DNA from: a virus | DNA length: 61,473 bases | Strand: one strand, 5' to 3' | Virus record (IMG/VR): IMGVR_UViG_3300044731_000955 | Coordinates: 1-61,473 of that record | In this document: positions 7,387 through 17,300 of the stretch, one piece after another | How positions within the stretch are numbered: the first letter of the stretch is position 1 | How the letters are laid out: the number at the start of each line of letters is the position of its first letter | Notes under the pieces: generated by a model | Database searches by the model: none | What the model was told of the DNA's origin: nothing | The model's input: only the letters and a program-made list of their open reading frames with translations | Made by a program: the position numbers and the translations under genes

Positions 7387-8751
7387 ATGCCTACAAGCTA
7401 CCCGCTCTACAAAGATTCTGTCCGAAATTGGTTTCTGCAAAATGTCCCTTTAGATACTACTATATTAGATATTGGAGCAGGATGTGGTACTTATAGTGAT
7501 TTGATTCGTGGTTATGGTTATAAAATGGATGCGGTAGAAATATGGGAGCCATACATAAACCAATATGGGTTAAAGAATAAGTATGGGTGGGTGTATGAAG
7601 AGAATGTCCTTAAAATGCCCCTTGATGTACTTGGAGCCTATGACTTTTATATATTGGGTGATATTTTGGAACATTTGTCTGTGGAAGATGCCCAATGGCT
7701 CATGAATTTTTTAAAGATAAAAGGTAAACAATATCTTATAGCTGTGCCTTATGTTATGGAGCAAGGTGAGTATGAAGGCAATGTCCATGAAACCCACTTA
7801 CAGCCTGACCTTACGCCAGAAATAATGCTAGAAAGATACCATGATTTAGAACTGCTTTATGGCAATAATTTCTATGGTTATTACACAAATAAAAAACAAA
7901 AACATGAGAAAGCTTACGTCCTTTATGCTGATGATTCCTATTATGACCTTGTGGATGCTTGTTGTCGTTCCATTAGAAATTTTAGTGATTACCCTATATA
8001 TGTTTATATGCTTAATTCTTCTCAAAAGGTGAATGTGGTAAATACCATTACTAAAAGATGGGATTGTGATGTAATACATTTAAAGAAGCGTAATGATTAT
8101 ATAGTTAGAGAAGATAAGCAGATATATAAGCTACTGATTGAAAGACCTAAGATAGTAAGAGATGCTTTGAAATATGCTGAAACCGTTGCCTATATTGACA
8201 CAGATAGCATAGCAAACTGGAACGTAGATTCTATTTTTGATTATTATGATGTAGAATCAGACTACCCATATTTTACAAAGGGAATATATGATTTCTTAAT
8301 AATTAATGGTAAAGGTGGTGCGAGTAGTTATGATGACTTGAGTGATACATTGGAAGCGCCATTGTGTGAATTGTTTAAATCAGACCAATCAATAAGAAAA
8401 TTTACTGGCTATAGGCAAACTGGTTACTTTGTTGCCGGTCAAAAATCTATTGATTTCTTAGATATTTGGGCGCATAGATGTCAACACCCAATGATATTAA
8501 AAGACAATGCAAGATATGCTCCATACAATGAAGAAAGCGTTCTGCAAACGTTATTATATGATTTTAATGCACACAAAGGATTACCATTAATTTATGTCAA
8601 TGGATTACGCAAGGGGCTTGAGTTTAAAGGATATGAATACTTTATGGGTGAATGGTTTAAAGTACCTGCACAAAAAGATGATTTACTTTTTTACCATGGA
8701 GAAAAAGATATAAATAAGATTAATGAATTTATAGAATATTTAAAGTTATGA
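7387..8751 (+). CDS. SAM-dependent methyltransferase fused to a GT-A glycosyltransferase
   Basis: 454 aa, two domains. Residues ~1-150 are a class I SAM methyltransferase: ILDIGAGCGTYSDL (motif I), AVEIWEPY (acidic end of strand 2), FYILGDILEHLS (motif IV region). Residues ~175-454 read as a GT-A transferase: YVLYADDSYYDLVDACCRSI, then VAYIDTDSIANW with the DTD metal motif, then FLIINGKGGASSYDD and FTGYRQTGYFVAGQ. The fusion suggests that one polypeptide adds and methylates a sugar, or caps a glycan. Its stop overlaps the next start by 4 bp. Substrates are unknown. Confidence 0.8.
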   Translation: MPTSYPLYKDSVRNWFLQNVPLDTTILDIGAGCGTYSDLIRGYGYKMDAVEIWEPYINQYGLKNKYGWVYEENVLKMPLDVLGAYDFYILGDILEHLSVEDAQWLMNFLKIKGKQYLIAVPYVMEQGEYEGNVHETHLQPDLTPEIMLERYHDLELLYGNNFYGYYTNKKQKHEKAYVLYADDSYYDLVDACCRSIRNFSDYPIYVYMLNSSQKVNVVNTITKRWDCDVIHLKKRNDYIVREDKQIYKLLIERPKIVRDALKYAETVAYIDTDSIANWNVDSIFDYYDVESDYPYFTKGIYDFLIINGKGGASSYDDLSDTLEAPLCELFKSDQSIRKFTGYRQTGYFVAGQKSIDFLDIWAHRCQHPMILKDNARYAPYNEESVLQTLLYDFNAHKGLPLIYVNGLRKGLEFKGYEYFMGEWFKVPAQKDDLLFYHGEKDINKINEFIEYLKL

Positions 8752-10799
8752 AGATAGTATTACTTTGCCCTTCGTTAAGTACGGGTGGTATGCCCCAATT
8801 TGCATTAAAAAGAATTCAAGAAATATTAAAGCATACTGAAAATGTAGAGATGTATTGTATTGAGCTTAATTTTCATGGGGCTGATTTTGTGGTTCAAAGG
8901 AATCAAGTAATTAAAATACTTGGAGATAGATTTTATGAGGCTGGTTTGAACAAAATGCGAGTAATAGATATTATCAATGAGATTAAGCCTGATGTGGTTC
9001 ATATTGAAGATGTGGCAGAGAGATTACCAAAGGAGCTTGCAACTGCCTTATATAGAAATGATAGACAATTCTATATCGTTGAAACGCCTCATGATAATAT
9101 ATTTAACCCTGACGCAGAAAAAATTTTCCACCCAGACCTTTATGCTTTTTGCACTCCTTTTCATGAGGACGTTTACCAAAATATGGAGTCTTTATACTTT
9201 ACAATTCAATATCCAATAGAAGAAAAAAAAGTAACTAAGGATATGAGGATTAAAGCTAAGAAAGAAGTAGGGTTTGCCTTGGATAGAAAGACGGTGTTGC
9301 AAGTGGGATTATGGACTCCACAAAAAAACCAAAAAGAAACTATTGCTATTGCTCGTAAATATCCTAATATAGATTTTGTGGTAGCTGGTAATTTGGCTGG
9401 TAATTTTCAATTTTATTGGGAAGAATTAATAAAGGATTTACCATCTAATTTTAAAGCTCTTGGTGAGAGAAGTGATATAGATACTTTGTTGCAAGCTGCT
9501 GATATATTTATTTTCCCATCTACCAATGAATGTTCTCCTTTGTCTTTGCGTCATGCTATTGAAGTTGGTTTGCCTATTGTAGCCAATAACTTACCCGCTT
9601 ATGCAGGAACCTTAGATAAGTATTTAAAACCCTTAGATTCCAATTTAAATACCATTACCAGAGATTATAAAATACCAAATAGTAACAATTCAAGAAACTT
9701 TGCACTAGAGCATAAAAAAATGTATGAGGTTCTTATGAAAATACCAATCAAAAAGCAAGCTGTTTCCATCACGCAACACTTTGTCAATCAGCCATTCTTA
9801 GAGATTAAAGGTAATAGTGAGAGTGATTTTTTAGTTCAATTTTTAGACGAAAAAGGTAGTATATATTACCAAAATACGATAAAAGCAAACCATTGGGTAC
9901 GATTAAATAGGCAGTGGTACACAAAATGGAGGACAAAAGTTTTTGAGGGCAAAGACTTGATTTACAATAGCACCTTGGACCTAGAAGGTAAAAAAGTTTT
10001 TATAGCTATTGATAGTAAATCACTTGGAGATTCGCTTGCTTGGATGCCCTATGTGGAAGAGTTTAGAAACAAGCATAATTGTACGGTGGTTTGCAGTACA
10101 TTTTGGAATAAGATATTGGACTATCCAGAGATTGAATTTGTGGAGCCGGGGACGATGATAGGATGTTATGCCATGTACACTTTGGGGTGGCATTGGAACG
10201 AAGATAAAGAACCAACCCTTTGCAATACCATTCCTTTGCAACAATCAGCTAGTAATATCCTTGGATTGGATTATGTGGAGCTAAAACCACGCTTAAAGTA
10301 TGATATTGGAGAAAATAAGTATGGCAAGTATGTCACAATCGCCACAAACAGCACTGCGGGGCTTAAATTTTGGCTTAAACCATCTTGGCAACAAGTTATC
10401 AACCACCTACACGAAAAGGGCTACAAGGTCATAAATACGTCCAAAGAACGCAATCCATTTGAAAACTGCTACCAATTAGAAGATACAAGCATAGAAAATA
10501 CCATGTCTGTTATCCATCATAGTGATTTTTTTGTAGGGCTTAGCAGTGGAATTTCATGGCTTTCCTTTGGGCTTGGCAAGAAGGTGGTAATGATTTCAGC
10601 CTTTACAGAAGCTGACCACGAGTTTGACTGCATCAGACCCCGCAATAACAATGTATGTACAAATTGTTGGAATGACCCTAAGATTAAATTCGATGCGGGA
10701 GATTTCAATTTCTGCCCGCATCATAAGGGTACTGAGAGAATGTTTGAGTGCCAAACGAGTATCACACCCGAAATGGTTATTCAGCAATTGCCTCTGTAA
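8748..10799 (+). CDS. GT4 glycosyltransferase fused to a TibC/Aah-type protein O-heptosyltransferase domain
   Basis: 683 aa. Residues ~1-330 form a GT-B (GT4-like) enzyme: CPSLSTGGMPQFALKRI, VLQVGLWTPQKNQKE, and the donor-site stretch AADIFIFPSTNECSPLSL. After ~345 the sequence matches, by recall, the autotransporter-strand O-heptosyltransferase family: FIAIDSKSLGDSLAWMPYVE, a GT9-like core (FFVGLSSGISWLSF), and a C-terminal four-cysteine finger C637-x2-C640, C656, C668 followed by TSITPEMV. In TibC this finger binds iron and the enzyme adds heptose to protein serines. The stop overlaps by 23 bp the end of the convergent gene at 10777. The domain call is strong; the sugar and target are inferred. 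Confidence 0.85.
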   Translation: MKIVLLCPSLSTGGMPQFALKRIQEILKHTENVEMYCIELNFHGADFVVQRNQVIKILGDRFYEAGLNKMRVIDIINEIKPDVVHIEDVAERLPKELATALYRNDRQFYIVETPHDNIFNPDAEKIFHPDLYAFCTPFHEDVYQNMESLYFTIQYPIEEKKVTKDMRIKAKKEVGFALDRKTVLQVGLWTPQKNQKETIAIARKYPNIDFVVAGNLAGNFQFYWEELIKDLPSNFKALGERSDIDTLLQAADIFIFPSTNECSPLSLRHAIEVGLPIVANNLPAYAGTLDKYLKPLDSNLNTITRDYKIPNSNNSRNFALEHKKMYEVLMKIPIKKQAVSITQHFVNQPFLEIKGNSESDFLVQFLDEKGSIYYQNTIKANHWVRLNRQWYTKWRTKVFEGKDLIYNSTLDLEGKKVFIAIDSKSLGDSLAWMPYVEEFRNKHNCTVVCSTFWNKILDYPEIEFVEPGTMIGCYAMYTLGWHWNEDKEPTLCNTIPLQQSASNILGLDYVELKPRLKYDIGENKYGKYVTIATNSTAGLKFWLKPSWQQVINHLHEKGYKVINTSKERNPFENCYQLEDTSIENTMSVIHHSDFFVGLSSGISWLSFGLGKKVVMISAFTEADHEFDCIRPRNNNVCTNCWNDPKIKFDAGDFNFCPHHKGTERMFECQTSITPEMVIQQLPL

Positions 10800-10956
10800 C
10801 TTGAGCTTTGTCTAGGTCGATTGCTACTTTCTCAATAAATCCTAGTATTTCTTTACCATATTTAGTTGGTAATTGCTCGTTAGCATAGTTCATTAATACT
10901 TGAACTTGTTCTGGAGTTAATGATGGTACTGGTAATTGTTTAGTTTCTTGATTCAT
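10777..10956 (-). CDS. 59-aa hypothetical protein
   Basis: The ATG at 10956 (MNQETKQLPVPSLTPEQVQV) is chosen over one six codons upstream because it lies 15-16 bp after the -7 box at 10972-10979. The product is Glu/Gln/Leu-rich and probably helical, with no known motif. It overlaps the 3' end of the TibC-like gene by 23 bp, tail to tail. It may belong to the fibre module or be a small regulatory or chaperone-like protein. Confidence 0.6.
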   Translation of the reverse strand: MNQETKQLPVPSLTPEQVQVLMNYANEQLPTKYGKEILGFIEKVAIDLDKAQVTEAIAE

Positions 10957-10971
10957 AATTAATTGTTTTTG

Positions 10972-10979
10972 CAAATATA
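10972..10979 (-). promoter_or_regulatory. -7 box (TATATTTG) of the 59-aa gene
   Basis: The minus strand reads TATATTTG 16 bp before the ATG at 10956, with AAATTAAATTAAATAAC immediately upstream (plus-strand 10980-10996), another copy of the AT-rich element. Confidence 0.6.
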
Positions 10980-11002
10980 GTTATTTAATTTAATTTTCCA
11001 AA

Positions 11003-11012
11003 TGTAGCTACA
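11003..11012. promoter_or_regulatory. TGTAGCTACA palindrome
   Basis: A perfect 10-bp palindrome in the short gap between the fibre gene end (11019) and the promoter at 10972. The same palindrome occurs twice in the promoter of the gene at 59596-59871, so it may be a shared operator. Confidence 0.35.
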
Positions 11013-11018
11013 AATATC

Positions 11019-12389
11019 CTACAACCCTGCTTTGTTTAATCTTTCATTTAATTCTTCTATTTGTTTTTTTAATTCTAATATTTCAGCGTCTTTTTCTATT
11101 TTTAATTCTTGTACTGCTTTTATAGTTATATATGGCAATACTGAATTTTTTATGCTTTTATAATCGCCTTCTTCATATTCTTCTTCTATAATAGTTCCGT
11201 CTTCTTGCTCAATTTCGCGTTTCTTTTTAATTGGTTCTGTTATTACAAGATTTGGGAATACTTCTTCAACTTCTTGCGCAATTAAACCAAGTTCTTTTCC
11301 GCCTTCTATGCTTTCTTTCCATTCATAGTTTACAATTCTTAGCTTCATTAAATTATCAAGCTTTGGCGTAGCGTTAGCAATATTCTTTTTTAATCTAATA
11401 TCCGAACGACCTGAAGTTGTACCATTTGACCATATTGTAAAACAAACAACACTTGAATCAACACATTGTAAAAAATAATTAGTTGTATTATTTGGTGCAG
11501 CATTTGAAAAATATAAAAATGGCCCATATGGACTTGCCGCAACATTTGTTATATATACAACATTTTCATTATTCCTATTTGTATATATTTCGTGATAGTT
11601 ACCACTTGAATTAACATAACTGCCATTATTAGTTATTTTTGTATAACCACCACTTGCAATTTGAGTAATACGCATTCTTTCTGTAAGTGCAGTATTAAAT
11701 GTTAAAGTACCACTATTGTAAACATCTGTTTTACCACTTCCAGCTAAATCAATAGCAAAATCAGTAGAACCATTACCCATTTGTAATTCATTACCTGCAT
11801 AACCACTTGTCCCAATCGTTATACTTGTAGAGAATGTAGCTGCTCCTGTGGATGAAAAATACAATCTATTAGTTCCTGCACTTATAGGGTCTCCACCTGT
11901 TGAATTAGATTGTCTAATTGCTAAATCTCCAACTGCATCGTGTCCTGCTCTTATTGCCCAATTCTTTGAACTTGCTTGAGTATCGTAAATACTTAAATAA
12001 GCACCGCTTCCTGTTACTTTTATTTGGTCACCTGCCGTTACACTACTTGAGAATGTAGCTGCACCTGCATTAGTAATAGATAATAATCCAATAGTATTTG
12101 CAGCATTTAAAACCCTAAAACCATTTGTTACATTAGCTGAAAAATAAGCTGAAGTTCCTAAATCTTGTGATGAATTTTGTTGTATGGTTCCATTAGCTGT
12201 AAGAGTACCACTAAACGTAGCAGCAGCTCCTGTCAATGCACCACCCAATAATAATGTACTACTAACCTTAGCTGTACCAGTTACTTCTAATTTATAACTA
12301 CCACTAGGTGCTGCTCCTATTCCTACGTTGTTAGATGCGTCAGTTAGTATTGCTAAAGGAATAGTACCCAATTTCTGTGTCAGTCCCAT
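11019..12389 (-). CDS. Tail fibre/spike protein with C-terminal S74 intramolecular chaperone
   Basis: 456 aa. The first ~330 residues are Gly/Ser/Thr/Ala-rich beta-structured repeats (GAATFSSSVTAGD-type phrases). The C-terminus carries the S74 chaperone domain: GRSDIRLKKNI (self-cleavage Ser just before the Asp), YEWKESIEGGKELGLIAQEV, then a coiled coil (VQELKIEKDAEILELKKQ). These domains trimerise the fibre and are then cut off. Its start lies 1 bp after the stop of the next fibre gene upstream. It probably contributes to receptor binding; its S74 end differs from those of the two neighbouring fibres. Confidence 0.85.
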   Translation of the reverse strand: MGLTQKLGTIPLAILTDASNNVGIGAAPSGSYKLEVTGTAKVSSTLLLGGALTGAAATFSGTLTANGTIQQNSSQDLGTSAYFSANVTNGFRVLNAANTIGLLSITNAGAATFSSSVTAGDQIKVTGSGAYLSIYDTQASSKNWAIRAGHDAVGDLAIRQSNSTGGDPISAGTNRLYFSSTGAATFSTSITIGTSGYAGNELQMGNGSTDFAIDLAGSGKTDVYNSGTLTFNTALTERMRITQIASGGYTKITNNGSYVNSSGNYHEIYTNRNNENVVYITNVAASPYGPFLYFSNAAPNNTTNYFLQCVDSSVVCFTIWSNGTTSGRSDIRLKKNIANATPKLDNLMKLRIVNYEWKESIEGGKELGLIAQEVEEVFPNLVITEPIKKKREIEQEDGTIIEEEYEEGDYKSIKNSVLPYITIKAVQELKIEKDAEILELKKQIEELNERLNKAGL

Positions 12390-12390
12390 A

Positions 12391-13695
12391 TTATTTGTTT
12401 TTTAACTCGTTTAGTTCTAATCTTAATTCTTGTACTGCCTTTGTTAATATAGCTATGATACTATTGTATTCCACACCTGCTAATGAACCATCTTCATTAT
12501 AAAATACTAATTCTTTATTTACTTTTTCTACTTCATCAGCTATAAAACCATAAGTTACATTATCATATAATTCATCAGTATATTCATTAGTAAAATCATT
12601 TTTTTTACGATAATTAAATTGAACTGGATTAAGTTGGCTAATAAAATCAACATTAGTTATAGATTTTATATTTGATTTAGATTCTCTAGTTGATACTAAA
12701 TATCCTAAACCTCCACCACTTTCAACAATCATTGTTCTTCCTGAAACGGCATTATTATAAGTAAATGTTCCAGCATTAATAAAACCATCTGCTCTAACAG
12801 TAAATATATCAGTACCTGTAGAAGTTGCAGCATTTGAACCATTTCTAACTTTAAAAGCATAATAACTTGAAGAAGTTGCATTAACTGCGACTATACCACC
12901 ATAATATTGAGAATAAAGAACATAAGCTGCAGAGCCTGTATTCCCATCATTAACAAATTGTAATTTATATCCATTATCAGTAGTAGTTCCTATTAATACA
13001 TTACCCCCATTTGTAATTGCCATTCTTGGTGTAAAAGTTACTGCTGTATTTATAGTTCCTGAAGGTGCAGTGTACCAAGTATGACCACCAGCATATTGTT
13101 CATAATCACTTGCTTGTGCAGTACTTGCATATAATCTTGAATTTGAAGAAGCAGAAAAATAATAATTATTAGTAAGATGAAACTCATTAACATATCTACC
13201 CCAAACAGCACTACCTACAAAACCTACCTCTAATGCTTTACCATTTACCCAACCATTACTCGGTGTAACTCCTAATCCTAAATTGCCATTTGTATCAATA
13301 GTTAATCTTGTTGCAGATGCAGTATTATCTTCTAAAGTAAGGCTTCCAGTTGAACCAAGGTCAAAAGAATAATTTCTATTGGTTTTTGTAGTTCCAGCAG
13401 TTCTAATAAGTTTTAAACGAGGGAAAAAGTCACCTGTTGCACTTGCAGCAATTTCTTGATTACTACCACCAACTGATGTAATACCACTACTAAACGTAGC
13501 ACTTGTACCACTTAATGCTCCTGTAAAATTACCTGTACCACTAACATCTAATTTATAAGTAGTATTAGTATTACCTATTCCAACATTAGTTCCATTATCA
13601 AATATTAAGCTATTGCCTATGGTTGTACCTGTGGCACGAAGTAAAAAATTTGTGGTTACGAGGGGTGCCGTAGCCAATATACTATTTGTACTCAT
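12391..13695 (-). CDS. Tail fibre protein with S74 chaperone domain
   Basis: 434 aa. It has a repetitive fibre body (LRATGTTIGNSLIFDNGTNV, GIGNTNTTYKLDV) and a C-terminal S74 domain from about residue 330: LVSTRESKSNIKSI, LNPVQFNYRKK, YGFIADEVEKVN, ending in a Leu/Glu coiled coil. The last ~105 residues are close to those of the 1215-aa fibre upstream, so one arose from the other by duplication. Its ATG overlaps the TGA of the GIY-YIG gene. It likely forms trimeric fibres or replaces the tip of another fibre. Confidence 0.85.
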   Translation of the reverse strand: MSTNSILATAPLVTTNFLLRATGTTIGNSLIFDNGTNVGIGNTNTTYKLDVSGTGNFTGALSGTSATFSSGITSVGGSNQEIAASATGDFFPRLKLIRTAGTTKTNRNYSFDLGSTGSLTLEDNTASATRLTIDTNGNLGLGVTPSNGWVNGKALEVGFVGSAVWGRYVNEFHLTNNYYFSASSNSRLYASTAQASDYEQYAGGHTWYTAPSGTINTAVTFTPRMAITNGGNVLIGTTTDNGYKLQFVNDGNTGSAAYVLYSQYYGGIVAVNATSSSYYAFKVRNGSNAATSTGTDIFTVRADGFINAGTFTYNNAVSGRTMIVESGGGLGYLVSTRESKSNIKSITNVDFISQLNPVQFNYRKKNDFTNEYTDELYDNVTYGFIADEVEKVNKELVFYNEDGSLAGVEYNSIIAILTKAVQELRLELNELKNK

Positions 13696-14360
13696 ATTAA
13701 ATCTTTTTTATATTTCCATTTAAAACCTCTATGGTAGTGGCTTAAACCTCTGCAAACCTTTGATATTGAAGCTGAGCTATATCCTATTTTAGATGCTGCA
13801 TTTACACTTTTATATGTAGCTACAAGTTCTCCATCTAAACTAAATTGATGTACTTCCATTGCTGGTCTATAACAAGTACAATTTCTTTTTTTATGAATTA
13901 AATTCTTCTTGGATTCTCTTATCTTATCTTTTGTTTCTTGAGATAATCTAGTAAAAGTTCTTGTTAAAGCAAATTTTTCTCTTTGCCCTTCCCTTTGGTA
14001 AACTTTTTTAACCGCTTCTCCTGTTTTCTTTCTATGCTCGTCACTATAAATATATTTTCTACCAAGCGTTCCTTCATCACCTCCATCAGTATAATTACAT
14101 AAAGTACCTGTACCCAAGTCTTTTCTACCATATAACTTGATAAATTCCTTTTCTTTTTCACAAGATTCCTCGTGAGTCAAATTATCAAGTAATATTTCTA
14201 CCTCAAAATCTGTTTTATTTGTAATATTTTGCCATAATTTATTTCTTCTATGTTTATGACTTTTGTCATAGGCTCTAGCATAATTGTCATCAGTTGCTGA
14301 AATGCCAATATAGAATGGTTCATTATTGTCTAATCTGATATGTCTGTAAACGTATGCCAT
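13692..14360 (-). CDS. GIY-YIG homing endonuclease with NUMOD3/NUMOD1 modules
   Basis: 222 aa. The N-terminal YVYRHIR...PFYIGIS matches the GIY-YIG core, followed by a helical region with ARAYDKSHKHRRN and a Glu (EKEFIKLYGR). Residues ~110-140 (GRKYIYSDEHRKKTGEAVKK) look like NUMOD3, and the C-terminus (HQFSLDGELVATYKSVNAAS ... GFKWKYKK) like NUMOD1 DNA-binding modules. It sits between two paralogous fibre genes with ATGA and TAATG overlaps on both sides, so it is a free-standing intergenic homing endonuclease. It would cut alleles lacking it and drive spread of the linked fibre region. Confidence 0.88.
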   Translation of the reverse strand: MAYVYRHIRLDNNEPFYIGISATDDNYARAYDKSHKHRRNKLWQNITNKTDFEVEILLDNLTHEESCEKEKEFIKLYGRKDLGTGTLCNYTDGGDEGTLGRKYIYSDEHRKKTGEAVKKVYQREGQREKFALTRTFTRLSQETKDKIRESKKNLIHKKRNCTCYRPAMEVHQFSLDGELVATYKSVNAASKIGYSSASISKVCRGLSHYHRGFKWKYKKDLI

Positions 14361-17300
14361 TATTTTGTAGCTACAATTTTTTTAAGTTCTTCAATTTGTG
14401 CTTGTTGTTCTTGAATAGCTTTTGTTAATATTGCTATCATATTGTTATACTCAACACCAGCCAAAGTAACACCATCTTCTTGATAAAATACTAAGTCTTT
14501 ATTAACCTTTTCCACCTCATCAGCTATAAAACCATAAGTTATATTATCATATAATTCATCAGTAAATTCATTTGTTATATTATCTTTTTTACGATAATTA
14601 AATTGTACTGGATTAAGTTGATTAATAAAATCAACATTACTTATAGATTCTATATTTGCCTTTGATTCTCTTGTGGATACTAAATATCCTAATACTCCAG
14701 ATGAACTTAATATAGCAGTTCTACCAGTTGCTGAAATATTATAAGGTGAATTAGTTTGTGTACCAGTTTCTATTAATCCATCATTTCTAACTTGAAACAA
14801 AGCATTTGCGGCACTACTTTCAACTCTGAAACCAAATGTAGCACTTGTCGCACCAGCTCCTCTAACAGCTAATCTCATGTCTGAATATCCAGTCATTCCG
14901 ATTCCAACATTCCCCCCACTTGTAAGAGTAAATGGTTGATTACCTGCGGTTTCATTATATATAAACAATGAAGTAGTTCCTAAACCAAATTTATATTTTT
15001 GAGCAGTTCCACTTGTTTTTTCAAATGTTATTGTACCACCTTCTGTACCACTACTTGTTATATGTAGCTGTCCTACTGAGCCACCATTATAAGCAGTAGA
15101 TAAAGTTCCTGTTGTTGCCGTTACACTACTTGAGAATGTAGCTGCACCTGTTGAGGCTATGGTAAGTAATGTAGTAGCTCCTACCCCACTAAACAATCTT
15201 AAATTAGTTGAATCAACAAGCAAAGAATAAGTTAAAGGTGTACCACCGCCTGTCATTACAAAATAAGTATCCCCAGTACTAGACAAATGCAGTTTACCAC
15301 TTGGACTACTTGTTCCAATACCAAGATTACCTGAAGCGTCAAGATTCATTCTTTGTACCCAAGTAAGTGCATTGTCAGCAGTTCCGCTTGCAGCAGTGTA
15401 CCAACGATGGTCAGAGCCGTCAATAAGATATTGACCTGCTACGTCTGTAAATTTATATTTCCAACCTGTATCAAAATAACTATTTGTTGTTAAGTATAAT
15501 ACATTAGCACTATTTTGGAAAGCAATAGCAGATTGATTATTTGTATCTCCACCTTCTAAAACTCTAAAAATACTTCCCCACGCACTTATTGTTGTAACTC
15601 CTACTCCTATATTACCACTAAACGTAGCACTTGTACCACTTAAAGCTCTTGACACTAAGGTAACAGTAGTACCATTATCTGTGATTGCACTATCTCCTAT
15701 TGTACTTGATGCTGTGAACTTTGGTATTGTATTAATTGTACCAGAACCAGCTATTCCACTATAAGCTCCTACTGAATAAGAGTAAGCATAAACTACTACT
15801 ATATCATTTAATTGACAAGCTGTTGCTAATATTATACTTGTACCATTGGTTGCAGTATATTCTGATTGAGCAAGATTAGAACCATTATAAAAAACATCTA
15901 TTAAGCCTTGAGTATAACTTACTGAAAAAGTAGTTTGCGCAGCTGTCGCAGTAAAAGTAGTTATAGTTCTTAATGCATTTGTTGGTAAATATGCCGTCAA
16001 TAAATTATCAATCTCAACAATGTTACCAGCCGCTAAAGCCGCCGCCATAACCACTGTTGTACCATTAGTCGCAGTAAAATCAGTACCATTTACAAACTTA
16101 ACTCCATTCACAAACACATCTACCATTCCAAGATTGTAACCATTGGTAACAGTAAAAGTTGTCTGTCCTGATGTCGATGTAAAAGTCTGAACCGCTCTCG
16201 CTGATGTTGTTGCGTTACCGCTTGTCCCAGACGACCCACTAGTCCCTGTGGAGCCACTTGTCGCAGATGTCCCAGACGTCCCAGTCGTCCCCGATGAGCC
16301 ACTTGAGCCAGCCGAACCTGACGTCCCAGACGTTCCACTAGTCGCAGACGACCCAGATGTCCCAGTGGTCCCACTTGAGCCAGATGACCCACTTGAACCA
16401 GCCGAACCTGATGACCCTGTTGAACCATCAACACCACTAGTTCCAGAAGACCCACTTGACCCTGCCGAACCGCTTGAACCTGTATTTCCACTTGACCCAT
16501 TTATACCACTTGACCCACTTGACCCTGACGAGCCACTAGTTCCTGAAGTTGTACCTACAGCTACACCAATTTGTTTTATGTTGGTAATTATTGAAGGAGC
16601 TGCTGGTATTGTTCCTGTTGCAGCTACTGCTGTTACTTGTACATCAGATGCATTTGCTTGAAAATAAACTTCATAATAATCATTAGCATTTGCACTATCA
16701 ATAATAGAAACGAATGGTAACTGCTTTGCACTTTGGCTTCTTAAACCTAAGATAGAATCAGTTCTAATAATATTAGCTCCATTTTTCTTTAGCCAAATAT
16801 TAACATCTGCACCTCCACCACCTGTATGTTCAATTTGTAATGAATATGCTATTTCATAGATACCAGTATGTTGAACTGTAAGTTGTGAACCAGAATATAC
16901 TATACCATTACTTAATTCATCATTTGTGTATGTAATTGCTGTTGGTGTATTTGCCGCTGTAACCACTTGAGTAGATGTACTTGTAAACGCACCATACCAG
17001 TTAGCTATTGAAGCTCCTGAAGAACCATCAATACCATTACGACCAGTAGTCCCAGATGTCCCAGCTGACCCACTGCTGCCAGATGTCCCAGAAGAACCAC
17101 TGCTGCCAGACGACCCACTTGTCCCAGTTGACCCACTGGTCCCCGCTGTCGCAGATGTCCCAGAAGTACCACTAGACCCATCTCCTCCACTCGCACCATC
17201 TAAGTTAACAGACCAAGCAGAATAAGTTCCGCTACCTACTGTTCTAGTTGGAGCTGCGAATGATAAAGAACCTGTTGCTGGATTATAAGCTGTAACCTCA

